From positions 2,225,791-2,260,048 of the forward strand of contig BFEA01000224.1 of NCBI GenBank assembly GCA_003427395.1: a stretch of DNA of 34,258 bases, read 5' to 3'. Within the stretch, counting starts at the first letter, position 1; each line of letters starts with the position of its first letter. The stretch is from Chara braunii (Eukaryota > Streptophyta > Charophyceae > Charales > Characeae). Position numbers and translations under genes: made by a program. The notes below the pieces were generated by a model, which was not told the origin of the DNA, ran no database searches, and worked only from the letters and a program-made list of their open reading frames with translations. Positions 10,180 to 20,729 of the stretch are shown here, one piece after another.

Positions 10180-10620
10180 CACCCAGCTCCGCGACGTGGG
10201 GAGATACACCGGTCGTTCGTATGAGACTGAATTCTGCTCCGGAACATGGGGAGATAAACAGGTTCCCTTTTGTTCTTTTGTTTCGTTTCTTTTTTTTTTT
10301 TGTCGTTTTTGCCAGTCTCCTTTTGTTCGTTTCTTTCCTTTTCTTTCTTTTTGTTCGTTTCTTTCCTTTTCTTTCTTTTTTTTGTCGTTTTGCGGGTTTG
10401 CTTTTGTCCCGCCCGTTGTTTTCATTTTGGCCTGAGGGCCTCCCTGCACTTCTCTCCAAATGTGCAAATGAGACTGAATCCACTGCTAGAACACGGAGAA
10501 ATACATTGGCCTGAGGGCCTCNACGGAGAAATACATTGGCCTGAGGGCCTCCCTGCACTTCTCTCCAAATGTGCAAATGAGACTGAATCCACTGCTAGAA
10601 CACGGAGAAATACATTGCCA
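10180..10620. repeat. Diverged tandem repeats, T-rich spacer, one N
   Basis: Units sharing ATGAGACTGAAT...GAACA(C/T)GG(A/G)GA(A/G)ATA occur at about 10220, 10468 and 10577, and a related GTGGGGAGATACAC lies at about 10195. The stretch from GGCCTGAGGGCCTCC at 10429 recurs at 10538, with an N at 10522 between, probably an unmerged contig overlap. The spacer (10265-10420) is a TTTC/TTTG-rich tract. Confidence 0.7.
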
Positions 10621-11388
10621 TCTTTTTTGTCTTTTGCGCTACCAAGCGTTTTTCCTTTTTTTTTGTCGTTTTGCGGGCCCTCCATCGGGGAGGTTCGTTA
10701 AGCATGGCTTCTGCGCAAGGATCACATTTGCAAATCGAGGGGGACGTCGCACAGCTGCGAGTTCACGCACAGCACCTGCGACGCGCGTGTTGGACCAGGG
10801 CAGTGGACGGAGGGAGGGGCAACACGAGGATCAAGAGAGGGACCAGCGGGAGGAGGAACGGGATGAGAAGAGGAGGGGGGAGGGGAGGGGAGCAGCAGGG
10901 AGGCACCACAGAGGGAGCAGTGGGCGAAGAGTAGGTTTTCCACGGGGCTGCGTTGCATGCCGTGGGCGTAGCTTTCTTTTTCTTTTTTTTCTTTTTTTTG
11001 TTCCCCTGCTCTTAGTCCCCGCCACAGTCGCGGCGGGCATCCTCCTTGTGCCTTATCTAAGTCCGTTCTATTGTGTCCTAATTGTATTAGGTTGGCTGCT
11101 CTAGAGTTACGGTGCCGGAGGATGGCTGTTCCTGCTGATCCCACTCTTGGGGCAGGGGCCCAGCTTGCTGTGCGCACGTATTTTAGTCTTAACAGAATTT
11201 TGCTGATTATAGCTTACTTGGAGATGTGTTGATGGAAGGATGTCGAGGAAATTAAAAAATCAAACTGAGACATACTCGTTGGAACTTAAAAACCCTTCCA
11301 ACCCCCTTTAAAACCCATGTATACCCCCCTTCCCCTCCTTTAAAAAACCATGTATACTCCCTCTACAAGGCACTCTGCCCATCGCCCG
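10621..11388. other. No supported gene
   Basis: Several overlapping frames (up to 177 codons) exist on both strands over 10570-11180, but they are driven by a purine-rich GGA/GGGAG block (10800-10930) and T-runs (10975-11000). No domain is recognisable. I treat the stretch as non-coding. Confidence 0.45.
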
Positions 11389-11535
11389 GCGTTCTATTCA
11401 AATATAACGCCCCGGGTGTTATATTCGAAGGGGAATTCTATTCCGGAAAAAAAGTGGTAAAAACAAAAATCCGACTTTTTAAAGGGTAAGTGGAATCTAT
11501 ATAACGCCCGGGCATTATTTTCGGGTGAAGACGGT
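11389..11535. repeat. Cluster of overlapping palindromes with a MITE-1-like end
   Basis: The 25-bp near-palindrome at 11401-11425 begins AATATAACGCC and ends GTGTTATATT. A second lies at 11501-11518 (ATAACGCCCGGGCATTAT). GGCGTT upstream can also pair with the first AACGCC. The block ends GAAGACGGTAG, the terminal sequence of the 111-bp MITE copies at 551 and 1838, so this may be a related, larger or decayed element whose left end I cannot find. Confidence 0.5.
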
Positions 11536-11762
11536 AGGCTGGATCTCTAAGGCACCCAGAGAGCCATCCGTTGATGCAAATATCTCATTTTGGTGTGCAA
11601 CAGAGCATAGCAAAGATTGAAGTGATAAATCGAAAGTGTCCGTTGCAGATGAAGTCTACAAAGGATGCCTGATCAAAAGAGGACTGCCTCAAGGTGACAG
11701 ACTAAACCTCAGACTAAAGCTGAGCAAAAGATCACAAGCAAGTCACCACAGTCATCCCCATC

Positions 11763-11820
11763 CCTCCTCCTCCTCTTCCTCTTCCTCTTCCTCTTCCTCC
11801 TCGTCCTCCTCTTCTCCTCT
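11763..11820. repeat. (CCT)n/(CTTCCT)n microsatellite
   Basis: A pyrimidine simple repeat immediately left of a family 2 MITE. It encodes only a poly-Ser artefact. Confidence 0.9.
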
Positions 11821-11821
11821 T

Positions 11822-11977
11822 CCACGGCACACGAAACGAAAACGAAACGAATGCATCTGCCCACGAAAGATGGCAAAATACACTCGTGACTATTTATAGC
11901 TAACCGATGAATCTGGCCATTTTCTGCAGGAAGATGCACTCGTTTCGTTTTTCGTTTCGTGTCCCGTGCGGCCACGC
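11822..11977. mobile_element. MITE family 2, copy 1 (about 156 bp)
   Basis: The left end reads CGGCACACGAAACGAAAACG and the right end CGTTTTTCGTTTCGTGTCCC, forming long terminal inverted repeats. The interior has GGCAAAATACACTCGT, a conserved CTATTTATAG block and GGCCATTTTCTGCAGGAAGA. It is the same orientation as copy 3 (19869) and opposite to copy 2 (16648). It has no coding capacity. Confidence 0.85.
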
Positions 11978-12184
11978 CCTGTGTCGAGCTTGTCAGCACT
12001 CGTATCTGTCTTCCCTCAAAAGGATCTCTACTAGTGATGGTGTCGTCCCACCATCGCCCACACTTGAAGACAGAGGGAGAAAGACTTGGTGCACCTCCCT
12101 CCTTCCTGAGCACTGCAGCCTCAAAAGGAACAGAGCACCTAGACACCTCTCTGCACAAAGATCCGAAAAAGGAAGATGACAAAC

Positions 12185-12660
12185 TTGGAGGTCCCAGGTT
12201 CAAATCTGACTGGCTGCAAACTCGGAAAACAAAAACGAACACAAGTTTTTTTTTTTTTTTTTTTGGCTTCAGATTTGGGCCAGGTCTCGGGTTCAAATCC
12301 CCCTGAGCCCAACAGAAGACGGCAATTTGAAACTGGATGCAGAACATAGATCAGATTTAAAGATTTTAGTATTTTACCAGTAAGCTGTGTGGTAGAGAGG
12401 TAGGCACTATTCCTCACAACCGTTCGAAGTGAAACACAGTCCCAGCAACAGAGGATAAGCAGGAACCGCTTTACAGCTGATTAAGTAGCCTAGGCACCTT
12501 TCTCTACAGAGAAGCCAAAGGGAAGATGGAAAAATGGATGCAGAGCAAAGATCGGACTCCACATGGTAGGTTCGATGGTAGGTTGGCACTGTTCCGCAAC
12601 AGCCATTGCGCGGCCGCAGCAACAGAGGATATCGGGGAACAGCTTAACAGCTGCAAATTG
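12185..12660. repeat. SINE-like and tandem repeat region with tRNA-type boxes (tentative)
   Basis: GGTTCAAATC occurs near 12194 and GGGTTCAAATCCCC near 12290, resembling the B box of tRNA-derived SINEs. TGGTAGAGAGG near 12390 followed by CGTTCGAAG near 12422 resembles an A box and B box at tRNA-like spacing. A degenerate direct repeat of about 190 bp runs through 12340-12660 (GCAGCAACAGAGGATA-type blocks near 12445 and 12617). No cloverleaf can be completed, so this is not called as a tRNA. Confidence 0.35.
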
Positions 12661-12720
12661 TGAATTGCTTTGCAGGTGCAAGCTTTATACCTCCTGCAGG
12701 CAAAGCCTGGTACCCGCAAG

Positions 12721-12721
<1 letters not shown>

Positions 12722-12807
<86 letters not shown>

Positions 12808-12808
12808 N

Positions 12809-12891
<83 letters not shown>

Positions 12892-12928
12892 CCTCTCTCT
12901 CTCTCTCTGTCCCTCTCTCTCTCTCTCT
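12722..12928. repeat. (CT)n microsatellite, about 200 bp, with one N
   Basis: Nearly pure CT repeat with an N at 12808 and two CTGTCC interruptions near the right end (about 12890 and 12910). The array length is uncertain because of the N. Confidence 0.97.
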
Positions 12929-13671
12929 TGGTTTTATTCCTCTATGCCTGTAAGTTAGTTGTCTGCACACTATGTTTTCGAATGAATGTGGCACGTCACA
13001 TGATTGTCTTCTCATTGAGTCAAATGATCGAATAGGAAGAGAGTTCTCTCTGTTCCCCTCAGGCTCTGTATGATTTTGCGTTTGGGTGTTTGTCGGATTC
13101 ATCCTGCTACCCTAGACCTGGAGCCCTGGCAAAGCTGAGAGAACCCCCCCCCCCACCCTCCCCTCCCCATGGTTTCAGGATTCATGTTAATTTGTCCTTT
13201 CATCTGCCATTTTCCTGACATGTTGCTATCGGTCAATGAAATCTGTACGATGATGAGACAGAAGTGCTAACAAGTTGTATTCAAAGTTCAAACAAGTACT
13301 CTTTTTTTTTTTTTTTTTTTTTTTTTTGACAGACAGCCTTGAGACAGGTACTTTTTAAGTTACTACTGGACAAACTGGGACAGTATATTTTTTGGAAAAA
13401 CATTGTCGTACTGCGGTTCAGGCTCACCATGGTAGTTGCAGTGGAACTCAATCTCAGGGAGCTTTCAGTGCTCAGCCTGGATGTTTGAAAGGTCATAGCA
13501 GGGAAGTCTCGCGCTTGCGTCCGTTTACAGTGCCTCTGAATTGATGCAGACCACCTGGTCATTTGAAATGCATACTTAGCGCCTGTGAAGGACAGGACAC
13601 ATAAGAACTACCGGGTGTGGATTCAGATTTTGAAACCACAATTATAAATTATAATTCAACTATTCGCTTTG
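12929..13671. other. No gene seen; T26 tract
   Basis: A C-run lies at about 13145-13156, and a T26 homopolymer at 13302-13327 could be the poly(A) tail of a minus-strand retroposed sequence. The 93-codon minus frame starting near 13562 and running into this tract ends in poly-Lys, which is an artefact of the tail. No target duplication was found. Confidence 0.5.
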
Positions 13672-13975
13672 CTTTTCCCTGACAACCCCCCTTTTGTATT
13701 CTTTTCCCTCGGAGTCTACTTCCTTCCCCCATTTTGCCCCTCCTTCCCCCACCTTTCCGCTGCTCCCCCGGCCCCTCCCCCTGCTTGCCTCAACTTGCCC
13801 CCCCCTTTCCCCCCCGTTTACTCCCCCCTTCCTCATCCCTTTCTCTCCTTCTCCACCCTTTCCCCCATCTTCTCCAACCGTCCCCCCTCATCTCCAACCT
13901 CCCCCTGCCTCCCCAGTCCCCTCTGCCCTCTCGTCTCATACCTCCTCCTTCCCCCGCTCACCCACCCACTGTAAC
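13672..13975. repeat. Polypyrimidine tract, about 300 bp
   Basis: The plus strand is overwhelmingly C and T for about 300 bp with few purines, and it does not follow a simple repeat unit. Overlapping frames in all three phases give Pro/Ser/Leu-rich artefacts. Confidence 0.85.
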
Positions 13976-14388
13976 CCTCGCTCAGTTTTTGTTGCTCTTG
14001 CTTCATCTTGTGTATCAGTGCTTCCGTGATTGCTTGTGGGGTGGGAGAGAGACCATCGGCGGCAATGATTGTGTAGCCTGTGCGAGACTGCAAGTGCTAA
14101 CATTCACGCATTGCATCGGACCCTTCTGGATTTGGACAGGGGTGAAAATCATGGAGATTCTACGTGAAAATATATCCATCACCGATAGCTGAAAAAACTG
14201 GTTCCAGATAGGAGGGTGCTGCAAGATGTGCTGGAGTGTGTGATGTGGCTTGGGTACTCCCACTGTGACCAGCATACGAAAGTCAGTCTGACTTTCTTGT
14301 TGGGTCTAAGGACGGACACGTGCATCGGTTCCGGTAATTCGATCTGGCAAGTCCCTGGTGTGGACGATCTCAGCGAGCTAGCGCTGGT

Positions 14389-15525
14389 GTGCATGATCCC
14401 ATAGTCACCCGCAGTCGATCGGCTGAAAGCCGATCTGACAGGATGAACGCCAATCAGCAGTGGGCTCCGGGTCCTGCGCGGGCTCCGGGTCCTGCTCGGG
14501 CCCCAGCACCACGAGCCCTTGCTTACCCTACCACTCTGTATGTGTTTGATCCCAAGCATAATAGCCCGGGGGCATGGCTCACTACCCTTCGAAAACAGCG
14601 CTACCCAGAAGAGTATGCCAGGGTGAACATCGCCGCGCGGATGGGGGGGTTGGCTCACGTTTGGTTTGAAGCTTATCCATGGGTCGATCTCCCTACCTTT
14701 GAGAGGGATTTCTTGGACCGGTTTGACATTCATCCAGAAATAGCGTACTTTATGATGAAGAATCGTGGCCAAGAGCCCCTCGAGTCTGTTCGAGATTATC
14801 GTAGACGATTCAATAGACTTCTCATCAGATCCCAGAGGAACGAGGTGGCAGTTCGGGATTTGTTCATTGACGGTCTTCGCAATAGTACTATCATTGACGG
14901 TCTTTGCAATAGTACTATTCGCTATGAGCTACGAAAGAAAGCCTCGCCCATCAATCATACCTTGCAACAGATCATGAATGCCGCCGAGGAAATAGGATGG
15001 AAGTCCATTGTGCATTCCCTCGAAAATGAAGACGATAAGGGCAGCAAAGAGAATGCCAGGGTGGACTTCGCCGCACGTATGAGGGAATTGGCTCGCTTTT
15101 GGTTTAAAAATTATCAATGGGTCGATCTCCCTACCTTTGGGAGGGATCTCTTGAATCGGTTTGATTACATTTATCCGGAGGTGTTTTTCATTATGTTGAA
15201 GAATTGTGTCCAAGAACCCCTCGAGTCTGCTCAAGCTTATGGTGAACGATTCTATAGCCTTCTTGTCAGATCCCAGAGGACCGAGCTGGAGGTTCGGGAT
15301 ATGTTCATGGACAGCCTTCGCAGTAGTACTACGCGATGCAAGCTGAGAAAGAAAGCCTCGCCCATCGATCATACCTTGCAACAGATCATGGACACAGCCA
15401 ATGAAATAGAACGGAAGTTCTTTGCTTGTTTCCTTGAAGACGAAGATGATAATGGCGGCGGATGGGATTCTAGTGACGTAACCTGGGCGCAGAATGAGCT
15501 AGCCGTACTGCGGAGCAAGTACTAG
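14389..15525 (+). CDS. Retrotransposon Gag-like protein with two tandem Gag domains, 378 codons
   Basis: A continuous frame. After an Ala/Pro/Gly-rich N-terminus (residues about 18-45) comes a Gag-type capsid region: LYVFDPKHNSPGAWLTTL, RMGGLAHVWFEAYPWVDL, FERDFLDRFDI, QEPLESVRDYRRRFNRLL, VRDLFIDGL and ELRKKASPINHTLQQIM. The second half repeats this from residue 223 on, exactly 146 codons (438 bp) later: ARVDFAARMRELARFWF, FGRDLLNRFD, QEPLESAQAYGERFYSLL and KLRKKASPIDHTLQQIM. The first copy also has a 9-codon internal duplication around residues 160-178. Gag proteins of Ty3-like elements assemble the particle. No zinc knuckle, protease or RT follows in frame. ATG 14389 gives the longest frame, and MNANQQW at 14443 is an equally plausible start. 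It may be a decaying element or a Gag-derived gene. Confidence 0.75.
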   Translation: MHDPIVTRSRSAESRSDRMNANQQWAPGPARAPGPARAPAPRALAYPTTLYVFDPKHNSPGAWLTTLRKQRYPEEYARVNIAARMGGLAHVWFEAYPWVDLPTFERDFLDRFDIHPEIAYFMMKNRGQEPLESVRDYRRRFNRLLIRSQRNEVAVRDLFIDGLRNSTIIDGLCNSTIRYELRKKASPINHTLQQIMNAAEEIGWKSIVHSLENEDDKGSKENARVDFAARMRELARFWFKNYQWVDLPTFGRDLLNRFDYIYPEVFFIMLKNCVQEPLESAQAYGERFYSLLVRSQRTELEVRDMFMDSLRSSTTRCKLRKKASPIDHTLQQIMDTANEIERKFFACFLEDEDDNGGGWDSSDVTWAQNELAVLRSKY

Positions 15526-15974
15526 GATGGGTTTCATCCTGGGACCCGTCGCCTATCAAGAACAAGTGGCAACCCAGACCCATGCGGCAAAAGCGCCAGC
15601 AATACCCTCGTCCTCTTCTGCCGCTGCCTTGACCAATAGGGAGTCTGACGAATCTCACGCCTTGGTAGAACTCACGCGGGCGATGACGATGATGATGATG
15701 CAGAACAATCTCAAACAACAACGGGAATTTAACGCGTGTCGGAAGGGATTCATTTGTGCAGCAATATATAGCGCCCGATAGCGCCTCAGAAACGACCCCA
15801 GGCCATCCCTGCAGCAGCTCAGCATCAGGCCAGAAAGCAAGGTTGTCCCCACTCAGACCACTCAGCCCTTCTTGCTTCCTGCCTCTTCCTCCCCTCCTCC
15901 CCCCCCTTCCTAAGCTCAACCATTACAACCAAAACGTAGCGTTCCTTAGGGATACCGACATCGTCAGACGATAA
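15526..15974 (+). pseudogene. Probable decayed continuation of the Gag ORF
   Basis: Immediately after the TAG at 15523-15525, a +1-frame ORF begins (ATG 15527, 84 codons) with VELTRAMTMMMMQNNLKQQRE, a Gln/Met-rich, coiled-coil-like segment typical of regions after Gag domains. A third-frame, Pro/Ser-rich stretch (QQYIAPDSASET...) continues to 15974. I infer one longer ancestral ORF split by two frameshifts. No zinc-knuckle or protease motif is visible. Confidence 0.45.
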
Positions 15975-16647
15975 GTTTCACCATCCTTGCGCCTGCTATC
16001 CCTTTCCTTGTTCACTTGTCACTTTTGCCTCCCGACAAGTTCATCCGTGCCCTTTCCCTGTTGCCCTTGGGCAATCTCATCGCTGTCGAAAAGGTTCGAC
16101 TTGCGAACAGAAGATGAAGGAAGAATGGAAGAATGGAAGAATGGAACATGGAAGAATGGAACATGGAAAGATACATGGCCATGATTTTTGTCTTTTGCGC
16201 GTGTCAAGAGTAGTGGAGCGAGGCCCTATGAGAATGCTTCGGCTGGTGCTGGCGCTGCTGGAGTCTATGAGAATGGTCAGAAGGACAAACATGGGGAAGA
16301 GGAAACTCTCAAAGGGTACACGCACAATACCGTAGCACTGTCACAGATGAATATGATCGCTTTTCGGAAATGGCAAGGATGCACCTAACCGCTAGTACGT
16401 CCACAAAGAAGGGGGAAAAGTCCTCTTTTTTTTTTTTTTTTTTTTTTCGTTTCATGTCGAAGCATAATCGCCTTGAGTGCGTCCGATCTCTCCTTTTTTT
16501 TTTTTCCAGTCCGATCTCAACTTACCAATGCCAAAGCGTTCGGTCCAACTGCCTGAACCAGACACTAAAAACGTTTTTCTTTTGCTTTGAACTGTTGAAA
16601 AACACAACTGAGATCGAATCTACCGAGTAGATGGAACGAGATCAAGG
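15975..16647. other. No gene seen; short minisatellite
   Basis: GGAAGAATGGAA-type units repeat at about 16111-16172 (GGAAGAATGGAACATGGAAG). Otherwise there are only short frames and T-runs (about 16425-16447 and 16493-16505). Confidence 0.6.
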
Positions 16648-17082
16648 GCGTCGCCGCACGGCACACGAAACGAAAAACGAAACGAGTGCATCTTCCTGCA
16701 GAAAATGGCCAGGTTCATGGGTTTGCTATAAATAGTAACGAGCTAGGCTACCAGAGTGGCCCGGGGTCACTTGCCCGGCCGGGCCTAAAAGATAAAATAA
16801 AATAAAATATTTTAAAATTTTATTTTATATTTTAAATTTGGTAAAGAATTTCGATATGAGCCTGAGGCAAAAGTTGTTTAGTTTATTTTCTACATAACAT
16901 AGTATTTTTCCAGATTTTTTGGATTTTTGTTTTTTCCTGGGACCTTCCCTTGTACTTGCACGGGCTGGTAACCCAGGCCCCGGGCGGCCCGGCTGGTAGC
17001 CTAGGTAACGAGTGTATTTTGCCATCTTTCGTGGGCAGATGCACTCGTTTCGTTTTCGTTTCGTGTGCCGTGTGGCGAGGCC
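16648..17082. mobile_element. MITE family 2, copy 2, interrupted by another MITE
   Basis: The left end is GGCGTCGCCGCACGGCACAC with CGAAACGAAAAACGAAACG, and the right end is CGTTTCGTTTTCGTTTCGTG with GCCGTGTGGCGAGGCC. The element is inverted relative to copies 1 and 3. Removing 16743-17012 (insert plus one target copy) restores the family interior GCTATAAATAGTAACGAGTG, which matches the other copies. Confidence 0.85.
16743..17004. mobile_element. hAT-like MITE (262 bp) nested in MITE family 2
   Basis: Perfect 12-bp terminal inverted repeats, CTAGGCTACCAG and CTGGTAGCCTAG, continue into GC-rich subterminal sequence. They are flanked by an exact 8-bp direct repeat GTAACGAG (16735-16742 and 17005-17012). 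Only one GTAACGAG is present at this point in the intact family 2 copies, so it is a genuine target-site duplication. An 8-bp duplication with short inverted repeats is typical of the hAT superfamily. The AT-rich interior has no ORF. Confidence 0.9.
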
Positions 17083-17348
17083 CCAACGCAAAGAAAACAC
17101 ACCTGAGTTTCGAAACTGGGGAAAAAGAAGAAAAAAAACCGGGAAATTAAAAAAAAAAACAACATCGATTTATGTCGAAATATAGACGCCTTGAGGGCGT
17201 CCGATCTCCAATTACTACCATGCCGAGCCGAAGTATTCAGTCCATCGAACTCTGAGAACCAGACATACCCCACCATTCCATCTCTATAGCTCTTTTAAGA
17301 GTTTTTGTTTGATCTGTTTCACTCCCACAGAGAATTATATTAGATGTA
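17083..17348. other. No gene seen
   Basis: A-rich and mixed sequence between the family 2 MITE and the gap. CGACGCCTTGA-like text near 17185 resembles text near 16470 (CGCCTTGAGTGCGTCCGATCTC against CGCCTTGAGGGCGTCCGATC), so this is repetitive DNA. Confidence 0.5.
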
Positions 17349-17728
17349 NNNNNNNNNNNNNNNNNNNNNNNNNNNNNNNNNNNNNNNNNNNNNNNNNNNN
17401 NNNNNNNNNNNNNNNNNNNNNNNNNNNNNNNNNNNNNNNNNNNNNNNNNNNNNNNNNNNNNNNNNNNNNNNNNNNNNNNNNNNNNNNNNNNNNNNNNNNN
17501 NNNNNNNNNNNNNNNNNNNNNNNNNNNNNNNNNNNNNNNNNNNNNNNNNNNNNNNNNNNNNNNNNNNNNNNNNNNNNNNNNNNNNNNNNNNNNNNNNNNN
17601 NNNNNNNNNNNNNNNNNNNNNNNNNNNNNNNNNNNNNNNNNNNNNNNNNNNNNNNNNNNNNNNNNNNNNNNNNNNNNNNNNNNNNNNNNNNNNNNNNNNN
17701 NNNNNNNNNNNNNNNNNNNNNNNNNNNN
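17349..17728. other. Assembly gap, 380 Ns
   Basis: An unbroken run of N. It begins two bases beyond the GAPDH stop codon, so the 3' UTR and polyadenylation region of that gene are missing. Frames running through it are meaningless. Confidence 1.
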
Positions 17729-17730
17729 AT

Positions 17731-18945
<1,215 letters not shown>

Positions 18946-18984
18946 TATCCGGGCACGCCCTCCGCGCCGGCCGAGCCTCGCTGC

Positions 18985-19020
18985 TACGGGGTACCCCGTA
19001 AAAAAAAAAAAAAAAAAAAT
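18985..19020. repeat. 16-bp perfect palindrome next to an A-tract
   Basis: TACGGGGTACCCCGTA (18985-19000) is a perfect palindrome and merges into a run of about 20 A. The A-tract could be a retroposon tail. It lies about 250 bp upstream of the GAPDH start. Confidence 0.8.
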
Positions 19021-19663
19021 AGTAGTGGTGGCTGTGGAGCTGGCTGCAGGGTGAAATCTAGTGGTACCCTCGATGTGCTTGGCCGGTGAGGCTTTGCCCG
19101 CCGAGGGCCCCGCCTAATTTTGTGAGGTACTAGGTAGTATGAGGTGACATTGAGAGAAGAACATAGCTTTGTTTTTTGGGAAAAAAAAAAACAAAAACGC
19201 CGGCCTGTACGGTGGTGACTCTGCCTCTGCCGTGTCCTTCTTCTCCTTTTCGCTTTCTGTTTTGGCAATAAGAGACCAGCCGTGCCATTATTATTATTAT
19301 TGGGTTATAATTCGTCCTGGCAGGAATTGAACGCATGCACTGTTTATGAACAGTCCCATCTGTGCACCGTTCCGAAACTGGCCACCCCGATAGGTCTCAT
19401 CACCGGACTCATCCACCCCACACACCCCAGGTAAGGGGTTCGCCACACGACTCCCGAAATCATTCATCAAATTTAGGGGGTTCAGCCTCGCCACACCAGC
19501 TCGTCAGATCTAATTTGGGAGCTGTCAGGGGAAAAAGTCCTAGCATGAGTATGCCTTAAGGTTAAGAAAGATGATGCCATGGAGGATAAACAGATATGAA
19601 GGAGGAGGATAAAGAGAATGAAGGGGTTGAGGAGTAGGGAGAGAAAGATAAGCAGGAGAGTGA
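19021..19663. other. No gene seen
   Basis: Mixed non-coding sequence with an A-rich run near 19181-19196 and (ATT)n at 19287-19302. A minus-strand GTTCAATTCC with a CAT-containing loop near 19340 looks vaguely tRNA-like but cannot form a cloverleaf (see rejected items). Confidence 0.5.
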
Positions 19664-19771
19664 GGAGGAGGATGAGGAGGAGGAGGAGGAGGAGGAGGAG
19701 GAGGAGGAGGAGGAGAATGCGGAGGAGAATGTGGAGGAGGAGGAGGAGGAGGAGGAGGAGGAGGGGGAGGA
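19664..19771. repeat. (GGA)n microsatellite
   Basis: GAGGAG units with small interruptions (GAATGCGGAG, GAATGTGGAG). It gives poly-Glu on one strand and poly-Pro/Leu on the other as artefacts. Confidence 0.95.
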
Positions 19772-19868
19772 TAAACATGCTGATTCGCTTGTGAGTGTTT
19801 GTTGAGCTTCCTTCTGACATTTAAGTCTGCCACTTCGAGGCTGTCCTGTTCGGCATTCGCATCAGTTA

Positions 19869-20036
19869 GGGTCTCGCCGCAAAGTACACGAAACGAAAAC
19901 GAAACGACTGCATCTCCCTACGAAAGGTGGCAAAATACACTCGTTACTATTTATAGCAAACTGATGAACCTGGCCATTTTCTGCAGGAAGATGCACCCGT
20001 TTCGTTTTTCGTTTCGTGTCCGGTGCGGCGACGCCT
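19869..20036. mobile_element. MITE family 2, copy 3 (168 bp, the most complete)
   Basis: The left end is GGTCTCGCCGC followed by ACACGAAACGAAAACGAAAC, and the right end is GTTTCGTGTCCGGTGCGGCG plus ACGCC. The interior includes GGCAAAATACACTCGTTACT, ATTTATAGCAAACTGATGAA and GGCCATTTTCTGCAGGAAGA. It serves as the reference for the target site inside copy 2. Confidence 0.85.
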
Positions 20037-20125
20037 TATTCTTGATCACCACCATGGACAGTCTGTTCTGTTTTTCACTTCACTCTGGGCCTTGCCTCAC
20101 CACTCCAGGAACTTCAAGGTGCAAA

Positions 20126-20257
20126 ATGGAGCATGTATATTCCTCTAAAACAAAGAAAGATACACCCGGCATCGGTTTTGTCCTTTTCACATTTTGTGAG
20201 TGGTGTGGGATTTGCATGGAGCATGTATATTCCTCTAAAACAAAGAAAGATACACCC
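20126..20257 (+). repeat. Direct repeat of 42 bp, 90 bp apart
   Basis: The 42-bp segment at 20126-20167 (ATGGAGCATGTATATTCCTC then AAAACAAAGAAAGATACACCC) recurs exactly at 20216-20257. A 165-codon frame spans it, but most of that frame is MITE-derived. Confidence 0.9.
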
Positions 20258-20729
20258 ACCAGTTCTGAATCAGTAAGTACTCTGAGGGCAATATGACAAG
20301 AAGCTGAGATTCCCGGATTCCGAGTCTAAGTTGGAGCGGCGCCCGTTCTTTTTTGGGCCCAACTCGGGGCCCTCCGACTTCAACGCAATCCCCTAGAACA
20401 ACGCTTCAGTACCATTCCATATACAACATATGCCTCGGCTGAACTGGTGGTTTATGGCTTTGACGCCGACAGATGGTGTGACCTACGTTGGTCCTACAAT
20501 CATGATGTAAATATCTCAACCTCAGCATTCGACACTCCTAACACCTACAGGCCTGCTGTTTATCGTGTTGTTTGGCGCTAGTTGACACTCAGATTGGCCT
20601 CGTGCTTAAATCGCTAGTACATGGCCCCAACCTTGCAGAAAGTTTCTGTCGCCACAAGCAAAACTCAGAGGCTTGTCTGAGATTTATAATACCGCAATTT
20701 GAAAAGGATGTCTGCCAAGGGGCTTATCG
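20258..20729. other. No resolvable gene; possibly LINE sequence upstream of RT
   Basis: No long frame. By position it may be the decayed linker or endonuclease part of the plus-strand LINE that follows, but I recognise no motif. Confidence 0.35.

Noticed and set aside
12185-12310. tRNA gene (GGGTTCAAATCCCC B-box-like sequence)
   Set aside because: No acceptor, D or anticodon stems can be built upstream; a T-run of about 20 occupies the place. At most it is a SINE relic.
12563-13102. Ser-Leu and Arg-Glu repeat ORFs
   Set aside because: Translations of the (CT)n run.
13669-14192. Pro/Ser/Leu-rich ORFs in three frames
   Set aside because: All three frames are open because the tract lacks purines, so this is not coding evidence.
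19300-19370. Minus-strand tRNA with a CAT anticodon-like loop
   Set aside because: The loop and stem sizes do not fit a cloverleaf, and the T-stem does not pair.
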